64,000 bases of DNA from Turnera subulata (GCA_028386065.3 JAKUCV010002421.1:42458-106457), one strand, 5' to 3'. Numbered from the stretch's first letter, positions 23,887-35,534 are shown. The notes: generated by a model from the sequence alone, not told the origin. Numbers and translations: made by a program.

Positions 23887-25028
23887 AGGTATCACCCAAG
23901 TGGCTGCAGGATGCTTTGTTGGATAGCTAGTATCCAGGGATGGCTGAGCAGCGGGCTCGAGGCTTGATTTTAGTGAGCATGTGTAGGACTCTCTTTGCAT
24001 CGGGTAGTGTTTGGGTTCGGTGTGATCTGCTGGCATCCCTTGTCCATTTGGACAAACCGCGGGGAAATTAGGCTTTGGCAGGCTTCGCCAATGCTTACCG
24101 AGAGATGACTAATTTCTCTCGGGTTGTCACTGAGTATTTTCATGGCTCGGCTTGATCTGGGAGGTACATCATTTTTCCTTATCTTTCTCCTTTATTTAAC
24201 CATTGCCCTCTTTGTCTCTAAATGGATGGATTTTGCAGGTGTGGGGCCAGGAGTACCTCAAGTTATCTACCTTGGAGCTGTCTTCTAATGAGAAGATGTG
24301 GCCTATCTCTCTTTGCTGGAATTCTCAGAATCTCTTGACTCGGAGTCATGCTCATGATTGGGAGTGGGCTAGGCGCCACATAGAACGAGTCGTACATCGG
24401 GCGAGGTACCTTTCTTTCACTTTATTTGTCCATCCCTTTAAGGTCTTACCAATCTTTTCTTATCGAAAGCTTGTTGGCAGATTTAGTTTACTCCTTGTGC
24501 GCATTATCAGGGGATAAGCATGTAGGGAACGGTGCCCTAGCTCTATACATGGATCTATTCTGGTGTTTGGTCGGGTACCCCGACATGCGAGTATGGTATC
24601 TTGGGGAGCGCGTCTGTGCACAGACCACGGGGGAGCCACGGGTGCCTTTTGATCCACCACTTTCCATAAGGGATATTAATGAGCGGGGTGAGGCTACTAA
24701 GTATGATCACCTGGACTGGCATGCCGATGATCTAACCAACGATTGTGACTACTCATCCTTCATTAGCATGTTCTGGATGTCATCATTGGTTATCCCGGCA
24801 GCGAGTGGATCAGTTACTTGTGCAGGCTCTTCCCACCACAGCTCGGCTCCGAAGAGAAGGAGGGGTGCCGGGGCATCCTCCACCAGATTTGGTCCTGCTA
24901 TTTTGCTATGCGAGGCAGCCTTCGAGTCCTTCAATGATGGCTATAGGTGTTGTAGTGTGCCTTTTTCTGAGGACCTTCCTCCCGATTTTCCGCCCTTCCC
25001 GGCTGACATTACTACGGTGTCTCCATAA
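23887..25028 (+). pseudogene. PMD-type gene, 3' part
   Basis: The interrupted gene resumes directly after the LTR element. A splice acceptor TTTTGCAG at 24232-24239 precedes a block with VWGQEYLKLSTLELSSNEKM and HDWEWARRHIERVVHRA. A further open stretch (24510-25028) contains the ALYMDLFWCLVGYPD and RVWYLGERVCAQTTGEPRVP blocks, the latter common in the C-terminal part of PMD proteins, and ends in a low-complexity tail. Stops between 23900 and 24200 and changes of frame show that it is not functional. Assignment is by resemblance only. Confidence 0.5.
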
Positions 25029-26639
25029 CCTTTGTGCCAAACATTTCGTCTCTTCATAGTCTGATTGACCTTCTACTTATGATAGGTTCCAGCAGTAGAG
25101 GAATCTCGGCTTTAGACATTGCTCGGGCGGGCGAAGGTGACCCTGACGGCCCAGGCCATTAGTATAAGGGAGTTGACTACTTGCGTGAGGGAGGGTGGAT
25201 GTGCCCATCCCGTGACATCACCTTGGGATCCTCGTCTTCGTAGGCATCCTGTCCCTCCTACTACTCCACAGTGAGTTCCCGTCCTACGGACCATACATCG
25301 GTTGATTCCAAGGATACCGTCTAGGAGCGCACTCGACCGGTTCGCCCGTCACGAGGCAAGAAGAGCCGGGCCTGACTTTCATGTGATGTATGCATGTCCT
25401 AGATTCTAGAAGTATGTACTTTGATGGATTTATCTTTTTTGCATTTTCTGTTTGTATGCATATGTGCATGTTCATTTTCTACTCGTGAAATGCAACCATG
25501 TATGCAACTTTTTAGAAAATCATCAAGTCGGATATCTAGAATGCTTGGTTTGCTTAGGCATGGGTTCGAAAGGCTTCCTCAAAGTTATGAAACTCCACGT
25601 TTTCATTTATTAGGTAAATCATGAGTAACTACATTAAATCCAATGATGATGAGCGTGGCCAAGAAACATCCAAACACCGTTAGCCTTAACTTTTGTCTAG
25701 GCCGCCCTTTCGGGTTTTCAACCTAGCAGACGCTTCCTAATTTTTGCCTAGGTCGCCCTTTAAGGTTTTCAACCTAGCGGACTGATTCCCCCTCTCTTTC
25801 TTATTCCTCTTTTTTCCTTTATCTTCCTCAAGAATGCACGGTAACCAAATGCTTAACCGGGTGATAGAGGGCTCAAACCTTTCTCGCTTGTGGTGACACC
25901 TTTGTAGAATAACTCGGCTTCGACTCTTCTTCAACTCGCCAATGAATACATGACCAGGAGGGCTCAAAGGATAATGCTTCAAATGACTAGGGATGCCTTC
26001 TGACAAGTACAACTCAGACTTGAACCATATCATTCCTTATTAACTTAGCCTTAGGAACCAAGATTATTTAGACCGAGCTCAACATTGAGTTACCTATGTA
26101 CCAGTAAATGAGCATTTAGTTTCTTCTAAGTCTAGTACTCCTCCTTCCTAGTAGCATTTTCACAAAGATTAAAACGAATGGCACATTGGTTGTAGAATCA
26201 GATATTCTTTCCTTCCTCTTTTCTTTTCTCTTTTTTTTTCTTTTTCTTTCTTTTTTTTTTCTTTTTTTTAGGAAGGTGACTTCACAAGCCAGGCTTTTTA
26301 ATACAAGTAAGGCAAAATGCTTAGAGCAAAGTTTTTATGAGTCTAGACCAAATTCAAATTACTAGATCAGGCCTACGTAGTTCATTTTATGGTTCCCAGG
26401 CTAAGTCAATAAAGTCTAACAAGATTCAGTACAAAATATCATATTCATGAACGGGGGAGGAGAGCTGTCATTCATTTCTGGGAAATTAAACGGCACAGAT
26501 TAAACAACACAAGACTAATGACATAGACTCTTTAGGGCGAGGTTAACAAGGATGGACCACAACCTTTTTTATTTCGAAATGTAAATAACAGACTCGATAC
26601 TTATGACTAAAGGGTCCTCCTCCTCTCCAAATAGCACTT
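25029..26639. other. Spacer DNA of gypsy origin, no gene seen
   Basis: Nothing here looks coding. 25695-25785 holds two copies of a motif with 'GGTTTTCAACCTAGC', also present at 43986. 26210-26275 is a long pyrimidine-rich tract. Much of 25900-26600 reads like the non-coding part of a Tat element on the minus strand (compare 30540-32500), consistent with the gag remnant that follows to the right. Confidence 0.4.
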
Positions 26640-27017
26640 CTAGGCATCCCTTTCCATTGTCCATTCTATCTTATCTTGGTAAACAAGCTTCCTTTGTGGT
26701 ACTATAGTAATAGTTTCCCTCGGATCACTTTGCTGGATCTCGACCACCATTGTTTCATCTTCAACTTTCGGGTCGGTCTCGTTTTATCCATTATATATCA
26801 TGTCATCTTGGGGTTTCTGGTGCTCGTTGGATTCCGAGGCTTCATCCCAATCATTCCATTCCTCACTCCCCTTCACCTCCCTAATGTAATCTAGAAGAGC
26901 TTTATTTGCCTTCATACTCTCCCGAGTGAGTGCGGCATTTTGAAGCTGACTACCCTTATCACATCTTCAACCAGCACATGTTGCCCCATCGCATCTCGAA
27001 ATTGTTTCATGGCAACC
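26640..27017 (-). pseudogene. Tat-type Gag fragment, minus strand, left of the inserted Tat element
   Basis: The minus strand shows a degenerate frame beginning with MKQFRDAMGQHV and continuing with several stops. It lines up as the continuation of the Gag start at 40789-40957 on the other side of the inserted plus-strand Tat element. The junction bases are CAACC (27013-27017) and TTACC (40789-40793), an imperfect target duplication. This is an old broken copy. Confidence 0.5.
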
Positions 27018-28611
27018 TGTGAACACCCAAATTTGACCCACATATTTTCTACTAAAATTGGATTTCGAACATGTTGGAACTTAGGATTAATGAGATGATT
27101 TGGTCCTAGGTTAATGCATATTAAAAATTTAATTTAGTAGAATTAATATATTTTGGTAATTTAAACCTATATATATTCGAATTCTAGGATAAATGAGATG
27201 ATTTAATCTTAGGATAAAATATATATTAAGGTTTATTAAACTAAAATATGTTTTATTTCATTACTTGGGCTTCCTGATTTTGTTTCAATCCAAGTATGAT
27301 GAGATGATTCATTTTTGGGATAGGAATAAAATGAGTGGCCCAAGTTAATGAAATAAGAATTCTAGAGTGTTTAATGAGCCCATTAGCACATTTCTTGCAG
27401 GTTAATTTTAGCTTTGATTTTTGTGAAAAATTAAAATTAAAGCATCTCTTGATTAGATATCGTATTTTTTGTATGATTTTGCTTAAAATGGGTATTAATG
27501 TGTAATCAATTAGTTATGGAATGATTTAGATGAGTAATCATCAAGTAATGGAGTGATTCTAGGTTAATTAGGGGTTGATTATCCGGTAGGATCAAATCAG
27601 GGAGAAATTTGGGGGATGGGGGGCTGAAAAAAGGAAAGAACTCGTGAGATCGAAGGTGCCAGGTGGCCATCTCGGGATGACCGCTAGGTCCTGGCGGACA
27701 TGCGGGGATGACCGCCAGGTCCTGGCGGATAGGGGAGCCCAGAAACTGATTTTTTGCCGATTTTCATTCCTAATTCGATTCTACATGGTTTTGGCCCAGA
27801 TTTTCAGCCAAGATCTTCATCATTAACAGGTCCACGCCCCTGCACTCACCCAGAATACTATAAATAGGACACCCTATTCAAATTTCAGGGAGGACACACT
27901 TTTCTGACATACACACCTATAAGCCTTGAGTGCTTGGAGAAACTCTACTTCTCCAAGCGTAGAAACACATTCTTTAGGTAGAAACTCTGGAGGATTTTTG
28001 TGGGAGGCATTAGCAGTGGTCCAGCAAGGAGAGGTCAAGAAGAGGATCAACCATAGAGCTCAGAAGCGACAAGAAGGTGGGTATAGAACTCAACCCATTG
28101 CAAGGAGCTAGAGGAGGGATACAAGAGGTAACACTAAAGCCTCTTTTTGATTGATCTTTGTTGATTATATGCTGATACTTTTAATCATGTAAGTGGCCGA
28201 TTTGTGCCATGTTTAGAACTACGTGGCTTTGACCCCGATCACTCGGGTACATAGGTAATCCCGGTCTTACAACGGGATGCAAGCTAAATCTTCTTCTTCT
28301 CCCCTTCTCTTTATTTTCCACATATTCACACTGCACCAGGCACACTTGCATTTTGTAATTGCACATAGTCTCATCCCAACACGGATGGGTACCTAACACC
28401 TTCCCATCTGTAACGAACCCCCGATCCCATAACTTTGGTTCGCCATGATCATGTAGCCTAAAGAAGTCATATTAAAGTTTTTCCCAAGTTTTGTCCTTAA
28501 TAAAACTTGGGTGGCGATTCCAATGTTGTGGGATTGACCTGAGGAAGAAGGTGGAAGAATCAGGTGAATAGGCCCAAATGATTTTGAGTCAGGTATTCAC
28601 AGTTGGAGACT
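27018..28611 (+). repeat. 5' LTR of the plus-strand Tat element
   Basis: 1594 bp, close match to 39185-40788. TATAAATA box at 27859-27866, followed by the conserved GCTTGGAGAAACTCTACTTC leader. Contains 'GGATGACCGCCAGGTCCTGGCGGA' type repeats near 27670-27735. Confidence 0.92.
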
Positions 28612-28612
28612 T

Positions 28613-28633
28613 CGCTGGGGAAGTAGTGGGTTG
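28613..28633 (+). other. Primer-binding site of the Tat element
   Basis: TGGAGACTTCGCTGGGGA begins two bases after the LTR. It resembles the TGGCGACTCCGCTGGGGA type site of Tat/Ogre elements with a few changes, and differs from the initiator-methionine type seen in the other families here. Confidence 0.55.
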
Positions 28634-29118
28634 AAGAGACTTTGTGCAATTGTTGAAATCTTGTGTGCCTTTTACTTGTCATCATAAGTGCCTTGCATTC
28701 ATGATAATTGACGTGAAGCCTCTACCTTAAGAGGGCGAGGGAATCCAAATCCGCTACATGCTTTCCTTAAGCGATAGTGGTTTGAGTGAACCTGTCTATC
28801 GATGCTTAACAATGATGGGGATTAATTGGCCTGGGACCTCATGCGATATCCTTTATCATATGTGAGTAGGTTAGCCTATTCCCTAGCGGCAATCTTTTGG
28901 CCCCCAACCTGCTGCATCCCCTGAGCATCTCATGCATTGTGAATCAATAAGTGGTACATGCATTTGGGTGATTATTGTTGTGAATTCAAGTAAGTGTAAA
29001 TAGAGTGCCCTCTTTCATTTGTACATACCTAAAAAGAAAACCAACAAAAAATGTGTGAGTCAAGAAGCCTCTAGGGTACTGCGAACCCTGACACCTGTGA
29101 TCCAAATACTAGGGCAAG
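28634..29118 (+). other. Untranslated leader of the Tat element
   Basis: No open frame. The stretch matches, on the opposite strand, 41200-41720 of the minus-strand Tat element (shared 'GTGCAATTGTTGAA' and 'TCATGCGATATC' type segments), which shows that both belong to one family. Confidence 0.6.
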
Positions 29119-30295
29119 ATGAGTGAGGACAACGTTGCTAAGACCAATGTGGCTGACGAATCTTTGGATCTGCTGAAAGATCTGAATGTTAGAGATGCAC
29201 TATTGGTTATAAAGAAAGGGAAGATGGTGTCCCCTGGGAGTGATGGGGGACAAGTCTCGAAATCAGGCATTGAGAATAATGTGGTGATCATCCAGGATGA
29301 TGACTCGGTGACATAGGAATCCAAAGGAGATGGGGAGAGGCTTAGAAGAGTGGAAGAATTACTAAAAGCCATGAAGAGGAAAGAGGATGATTGGAACTTG
29401 GAACGTCTATCTTTGTTCCCTGAAGCCCGCCTTCCTGAAAAGTTCAAGATGCCGGATATCGAGAAATTCAATGGAATGGGATGCCCAACAACTCATCTGA
29501 AGATCTATGTCACGATGCTGCAACCTATGGGGATTGGGCCCGAGTTGATGGCCTAGTTGTTTTAAAGGACTTTATCGGGAGCAGCCCTAAAGTGGTTCAT
29601 GAATTTGGATGAGAGCAAGGTGAGCAAGTGGGATGACATCTGCAAAGAGTTCTTGAACTAATACAGCTACAACACCGAAATGGATGTGACCAAGAGGGAT
29701 CTCGAGACGACTAAGCAAGAAGCCCAAGAGACGTTCTCAGCCTTTATCATAAGGTGGCGTAACAAGGCATCATTAATGGTGAATCGACCTCCACAAGAGG
29801 AACAGGTGCAAATGGTGATAAAAAAACCTTCAACCGGTGTATCATGATCGCATGATTAGTAATTATTATGCTGATTTCAAAGCCCTCATTGGGGCAGGGA
29901 CACAGTTGGAGGATGCAATTGCTTCCGGCAAGATCAAAGTTGTAGTGGACAATACTACCCTTAGGCGCAACTTCAACTCAGCACAAGGAAACAAGTCCGT
30001 TGAAGTAAATCATGTGACTACCCAGGCATCGGTGCAAGTTGGGTCGAGATTTAGGGAATTCACCCCTCTTCCTATGTCTTTGGGAAAGATGTTCAAGAAA
30101 TGCATGGAGGTAAACCTATTGCAGCCTTTGGAGCCGAAATCTGGATTTCCGATTAGAGGAGACCGGAATAAGTTTTGTGAATTCCACCAAGCAGCCGGGC
30201 ATGCCACGGATGATTGTTTTAGACTCCGTCACGAGATCCAGGATCTGGTGGAACAAAATGAGATAGTCTTGCCCCCAAAAGATGTAGAGATGTGA
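29119..30295 (+). pseudogene. Gag of the plus-strand Tat element, broken
   Basis: The ATG at 29119 opens 65 codons to a TAG at 29314; the same frame carries on with KFKMPDIEKFNGMGCPTTHL, typical of the start of the Tat Gag core. Stops occur near 29554 and 29659. The frame resumes at 29837, after a likely frameshift, with MYHDRMISNYYADFKALIGAG. It ends with a Cys/His block KFCEFHQAAGHATDDCFRLR and the stop at 30293-30295. Gag would assemble particles; several lesions make that impossible here. After the last stop no polymerase frame follows. Confidence 0.8.
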
Positions 30296-30623
30296 GAGGG
30301 CTGATAAGCAATAGTGTTTGCTATGTTTGAAAGGAGTGCAAGTTTTGTTCATCGTTCTTATGACTTTGCCTTTGTGTCGCCTGTTCACTTAATCAATAAA
30401 ATGTGCCTTTTCATTCCTATCTCGATGATTGTATTTCACCAATTAGAAACTGACATAGTTTATGCTAAGGTGAACGGATTTTTCAAATATTTCAAGTTTG
30501 GCTTGCCGAACTACTAACGGATTAATTCAAAGTTAAGCCATTGAAACCCAGCTTATCAACGTGGCTCCACACTAGATTCTAAGATCTGGGCCGAGGCCTT
30601 AAGAAAGAAGCCTCCTATTTTAG
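30296..30623 (+). other. Spacer after gag, no gene seen
   Basis: Short frames only. The last ten bases, CCTATTTTAG (30614-30623), are the left copy of the target duplication of the Mutator-like element. Confidence 0.5.
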
Positions 30624-31937
30624 GAGTAAATGATATATTTAGGGTCTGTACTACTTCAAAAGTATCGTTTGGGGGTCTGTACTTTTTTTTGTCCTTTTTA
30701 CGGGTCTGTACTCTTATTTTTCGTTCCTTTTAGGGGTCTCCGGCAGTCCATGTCATCACCGGGGCTACCGGAGACCCCTAAAAGGAACAAAAAATAAGAG
30801 TACAGACCCGTAAAAGGGACAAGATATAGTACAGACCCCCAAAAAATACTTTTGAAATAGTATGGACCCTATAACTTCTCGTCTAGAACTAATAATTCAT
30901 TATGACCCTTTTCTTGTTCCCGGTCATTTCCTTAGGGTTTAGTACATCAATTTTCTGTTATTTTTTTAAATTTTGAGGAGAGTGGAGACTAAAATTGTCC
31001 TTTACACTATGTCAAAATAAGAACGAGGAAAAAAAATTGAACCAAAATGAGTTTCGGACGAAAAGTTATGGCCATTTTTGAATTTACCGTACGAGTTTTA
31101 TGCTAATTTTTCAAATTTTGAGCTAAGTCTGGAGACTGATACTATCCATTAGACCATGTTAAAATAATAATGAGAAAAAAAAATTGAACCAAAACAAGTT
31201 CCAGAGAAGAAGTTATGACCATTTTCGACTTTACGGTAGTTTCCCTAGGGGTTAGTACACGAGTTTTCGCATATATAGGGTCCGTACTATTTCAAAAATA
31301 TTGTTTGGGGGTCTATACTATTACTTGTCCCTTTTACGTGTCTGTACTCTTATTTTTCGTTCCTTTTAAGGGTCTCAGGCAGCCCCGCTGATGATGTGGA
31401 CTGCCCGAGACCCCCTAGAAGGGACGAAAAATAAAAGTATAGACCCGTAAAAGGGACAAAAAATAGTACAGACCCCCAAACGATGGAATAAAGGAAATAT
31501 TGGTACTTGTACTCGCCCTCAATTTGGAATTTGGTACCTGTACTGAAAATCCATGATTTTTGGTACCTGTACTACGCAAGATTCATGGTTTTTGGTACTT
31601 CCGGCATCGGAAGATAACCGGAGACACGTGTCAACATACGATATGCCCACGTACTGGTCGGATTTTCGGATGGCTCCGGGCGAGGCTGGGCAAACCGGGT
31701 GTAATGGGACCCACAATCTACATGGGCATATCGTATGTTGACATGTGTCTCCGGTTATCTTCCGATGTTGGAAGTACCAAAAACCATGAATTTTGCGTAG
31801 TACAGGTACCAAAAATCATGGATTTTCAGTACAGGTACCAAATTCCAAATTGAGGGCGAGTACAGGTACCAATATTTCCTTTATTCCCCCAAACGATACT
31901 TTTGAAATAGTACAGACCCTAAATATGTCATTTACTC
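30624..31937. mobile_element. Non-autonomous Mutator-like element with palindromic terminal repeats
   Basis: It starts GAGTAAATGATATATTTAGG and ends with the inverted copy, flanked by the 10-bp duplication CCTATTTTAG (30614-30623 and 31938-31947). The left terminal repeat (30624 to about 30885) is itself a foldback: the arm AGGGTCTGTACTA...GGGGTCTCCGG is followed, after a loop of about 25 bp, by its own complement. The right terminal repeat (about 31270 to 31937 with the inner insertion removed) is an inverted copy of that whole foldback. Four copies of one arm of roughly 110 bp are thus present. The middle (30886-31265) holds two direct repeats of about 150 bp. No transposase. Confidence 0.8.
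31485..31887. mobile_element. 403-bp foldback element nested in the Mutator-like element
   Basis: The ends are GGAATAAAGGAAATATTGGT and its complement at 31887, and the inverted arms run inward for about 170 bp on each side. The 10-bp duplication CCCAAACGAT flanks it (31475-31484 and 31888-31897). The duplication size suggests movement by a Mutator-type transposase. It carries no gene; frames read from its arms are symmetrical by-products. Confidence 0.85.
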
Positions 31938-31947
31938 CCTATTTTAG

Positions 31948-32915
31948 AAATAGAGTAATGCTTGAAGCACAAACCCTTGGCTAATGTGGAGCAGCCACAC
32001 CTAAAAATCTTGAACTAGATACCAACCTTCAGACACAACCTTCACTAAAGACTTGGGGAAGAAGCTTTCTTAGAAAAGTCTGATTTTGATCAATGGGGAA
32101 AAGCTGTGAAAGGTGAGACATTTGGCCCGCCTTCACCCGAACTACGAGGACCTGATTTCTTAAGCATGACACAAAAAATAGAAAAAAAAGAGAAAAAAAG
32201 GGAACACCCTCTAGATCACCAATCCTTTTTTAGAAAAAAAACCATCTACATGATAGCGAAGGTGTTTCCTTAAAAGAAAAAGAAGAAAAAAAAAGAAGAA
32301 AGAAAGAAACAAGACAAAGAGAGTGCTATGTTTAGGAATACGTAGGCAACCTAAAATAAAGTTGCGGACAAAATAAAAATCCCCTCCCACTCCAAGTCGA
32401 ACTTCCTTGGTAAACCAAACTTTGACACCTGTTCTACCAATAGTCCATCCGTTTAACCAAGAATTAATCTGTCACAAAACGTTTGTAGTCACCTTAGTAT
32501 GAATGAAATCATTGACTACTTCTTGACATGCATAGAGTGGGGGCCCGGTACATTAGAGAAGCGTGAAAGACAGGGGAGTGAACAAGGACAAAGCACCTGG
32601 TGATCATTATCTGAGAGCTTAGCCGCAGCATGAATTATGGTTTCAACCACCTCTACAAGGCGCAAGTAGAACGACATCATCTACCCCTGTGGCTCGAAAT
32701 CATGTTTGCACATTTGAAGGATGCCTTTCCTTGGCTGGTGTACTCTCTCACGAGAATCCTCACTCATCTTTGCCTTAGAATTATTCGAACGAGCTTCGAA
32801 GGAGGTCCCTGGGGACCCCAAGGTTTGTCTTATGGAGTCTTAGACTCGGTAAAGCCTGAAGAAAGAAAAGAGATACCCAAATCCAATTTCGAAAAAGAAA
32901 GGAAAAGAGGGAGAG

Positions 32916-32952
<37 letters not shown>

Positions 32953-33210
32953 AAACCCTTCCTTGAAAACCAAGAGGCACTCATATACAATGCTTGGATT
33001 TATGATATTTTGCTTGTGGACCCTAGTAGGCCCAAAATTCATCTGTTGTTAGGGGCATTCTTGAGATGATGTCAGGCCCAATTTTTATAAAGTTAATGTG
33101 CGTTGTCCTGGGCATTCAAGAAGATGTAAGCCCCAACTTTTGTTGATGAGTTTGGGCATTCTCAATAAAACAAGTTGTAAGGCCCAACCTTTTTTTGTGA
33201 AATGATGACA
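31948..33210 (+). other. Spacer of the Tat element with a GA microsatellite
   Basis: No coding frame of note. 32160-32330 is purine-rich low-complexity sequence. A (GA)n run lies at 32920-32950. From about 33010 short GGGGCAT-type units begin to appear, leading into the hairpin array. Confidence 0.5.
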
Positions 33211-34945
33211 GGGGCATGCTACCCCATGGTTTGAATTGTGTGATTTTTGGGGCATGCTACCCCATTAGAGTTAATATCTGATCCTAAGGGCATAGCTGCC
33301 CATATTTCTTGGAATAGATGTGCAAAGGGCATAGCTGCCCTAGTTTTTTGAACTTAAATAAGGGGCATAGATGTCCTAATTTTGAAAGTTAAACAAAAGA
33401 CATAGCTACCTGGATTTTTGAACATGAGGGGCATAGCTGCCCTAATTTTCTAATGTTGAGAGAGGGCATAGTTGCCCGCATTTTCGAAGTTAATTATACC
33501 TTGGGCATAGCCAGGGACATATCCAGAAATATTTTTCAGTGTAGGCAAAAAAAAAAAAAAACAATCATCTTACCCTTTAAATAAATGTAAAAATTACACT
33601 ATAAAATGTTAAAATTAATTAGATGTTATAATTATTAATAGGCTTGTAGTTGTACTCTTGCAAAAGTAGGAGGGCTTTCAAAATTGATTGATACAAAGAA
33701 AAAAAAATAAATGTAACAATTGTTCTCTACATGTTCTCATATTTTTGTATTGAATAATTTTTTCATTCAATATGATCAAATATATCATTCTCAACATATA
33801 TAATTAAACAATCATTTAAAATCTTTGCATACTTGAAAACAAATCACATTTTTATTAGTTAGTATATTACACCATTTAGTTAATGAAGGAAAAAAAAAAA
33901 GAGCAACAAAATACAATTGTGAATATATAAATTTTTGGGAATTATAAATTAAATATGTATGAATATGAATTCTTAAAAGAAAATACATTTTTTCAAAAAA
34001 AATAATAAAATACATGAATATGAACATCAGTTCATACTTAAATAATTTGTTCATGACACTCAAATTATTAGTCTTGATCATTTATTGGTACATTTGTCAC
34101 GTACCAAACCCATAAGACCAAGATATAAACTTTTTTTAAAAAAGAAAACATAGAGCAGCTTATGGTAACTAAAATATTAAAAAGTCCACCTCTAAACTTT
34201 AATTCGTATCATAGATTTTCTTCTCATCTTAAAAGCATATCCAATTAGCCCAAAAGAAAATATCTTATGGGCTATCTAGTGTAGGAAAAATAAGCAAATT
34301 AGAGAGTTTTAAGGCTAAAATTTAGAGTTTTAGGGCTAAAATCTAGGAAGCTAATGTTTTATCATTGGAACCCAGTGTAGTCAACTGCCTACGGTGACTA
34401 CACTGTTGATCCGTCTCTGGGCATAGTTGCCCGGTTTTTTATTCAAGTTCATCAGGGGCATAGCTGCCCGAGTTTTTTAGACATGTGAGGGGCATAGCTG
34501 TCTAATTTTTTGAAATGGAAGGGCATAGCTGCCTAAGTTCACGATTGCATGGTGGGCATAGCTGCCCAAACTATTGAGAGGGGCATAACTGCCCAGATAT
34601 TTTTGAAGTAGAGCATAAGAAGGGCATAACTGCCCAAAATTTTGAATATATAGAGGGCATAGCTGCCCAAGTTTTTTGAAGTCGATTTCAAAGGGCATAG
34701 CTGCCCAAATGTTTGAATTTGAAGAGCATAGCTGCCCAAGTTTTCGAAATTTAATTAAAGGGCATAACTGTCCGAGTTTTTAACTTGGTTGCATGAAGGG
34801 CATAGCTGCCCGTGTTTTCCAGTTTAATTGCATGAAGGGCATAGCTGCCTGAGTTTTTACTTTGATCACATGAAGGGCATAGCTGCCCAATTTTTTTAAT
34901 TTGAAGGGTATTGCTACCCGATTTTTTGAATTTAATCGAAGGGCA
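33211..34945 (+). repeat. GGGCATAGCTGCCC hairpin array, left part
   Basis: Units of about 30-45 bp each contain a 14-base hairpin of the form GGGCA-TAGC-TGCCC followed by a variable 'AGTTTTTGAATTT' type spacer. Examples are 33288-33301, 33327-33340 and GGGTA-TTGC-TACCC at 34906-34919. A hAT-like element (33512-34419) interrupts the array. Minus-strand open frames rich in 'GSYAL' are only the array read through. About 20 units are seen on this side. Confidence 0.9.
33512..34419. mobile_element. hAT-like non-autonomous DNA transposon
   Basis: It begins CAGGGACATATCCAG and ends GGATCCGTCTCTG-like (TTGATCCGTCTCTG); the two ends form an imperfect inverted repeat of the CAGRGAC type common in plant hAT elements. 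The flanking 8-mers are GGCATAGC (33504-33511) and GGCATAGT (34420-34427), seven of eight identical, the hAT duplication size. Because the target is a repeat of GGCATAG units, the duplication alone is weaker evidence than usual. The interior is AT-rich and has no transposase. Confidence 0.65.
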
Positions 34946-34949
34946 TAGT

Positions 34950-35363
34950 TGTCACAACCCGGGAATCCAAGGCGCACAGGGTTTCCTTGGGCTTGCTGGT
35001 GCGCGTGTGGGCTGACTATTCTTGTTAGGATTTGGGCTGGCCACTTTGAGTCTTAACAGGAATAGACTTATGATAGGAAACCTAGTCGCGATAGGAGTTC
35101 TGTTACTAGTTGGAAAAGGGCTGAAACCTTGCGGCACCTATATAAATAGGACGCGTGAGGGGGAGTTCTTGGGCATGTATTGTTGTTGATGGTTTATTAA
35201 TAATAATACTGAGTCTTCTCCCAATTACTTCTCTTGCTTTATTATTCTCTTGGTTCTCTCTTTTGTGTGCTTGCGTGTGTAGGCTTACAAGTTAAGGGAT
35301 GATCTTGCTTATGCCGCACGGTGAGAGTGTGCATCCGCTGCGCCACATTCTTGGTCCGTGACA
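34950..35363 (+). repeat. 5' LTR of the gag-only element
   Basis: 414 bp, with a TATATAAATAGG box (35139-35150) and the AATAATAATACTGAG region. About 97 per cent identical by eye to 37838-38251. Confidence 0.93.
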
Positions 35364-35365
35364 AG

Positions 35366-35377
35366 TGGTAGCGGAGC
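35366..35377 (+). other. Primer-binding site of the gag-only element
   Basis: TGGTAGCGGAGC two bases after the LTR, the same 12-mer as in the copia element (17016-17028, minus) and the chromovirus-like elements (20149, 62614). Confidence 0.75.
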
Positions 35378-35534
35378 TTAACTTGCTGTTGGTGCCTTTT
35401 GGTTCGCCGTTGGTGCGATTTGGTGCGCTGCTGGTTCTGGTGGGTGCGCCAATTGGTTCGCGGGTGCGCTCTAGGCGAGCCTTTTTGGTTCGCGGGTGCA
35501 CTTTCTGGGTTCTGCTGGGCGCGCCTTTTGGCTC

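Noticed and set aside
31560..31853. Near-identical proteins on both strands
   Set aside because: They mirror each other because the 403-bp element is a foldback.
34477..35137. Minus-strand open frames rich in 'LGSYAL' repeats
   Set aside because: They are the GGGCATAGCTGCCC array read on the other strand. Period and composition explain them, and no start, leader or domain supports a gene.
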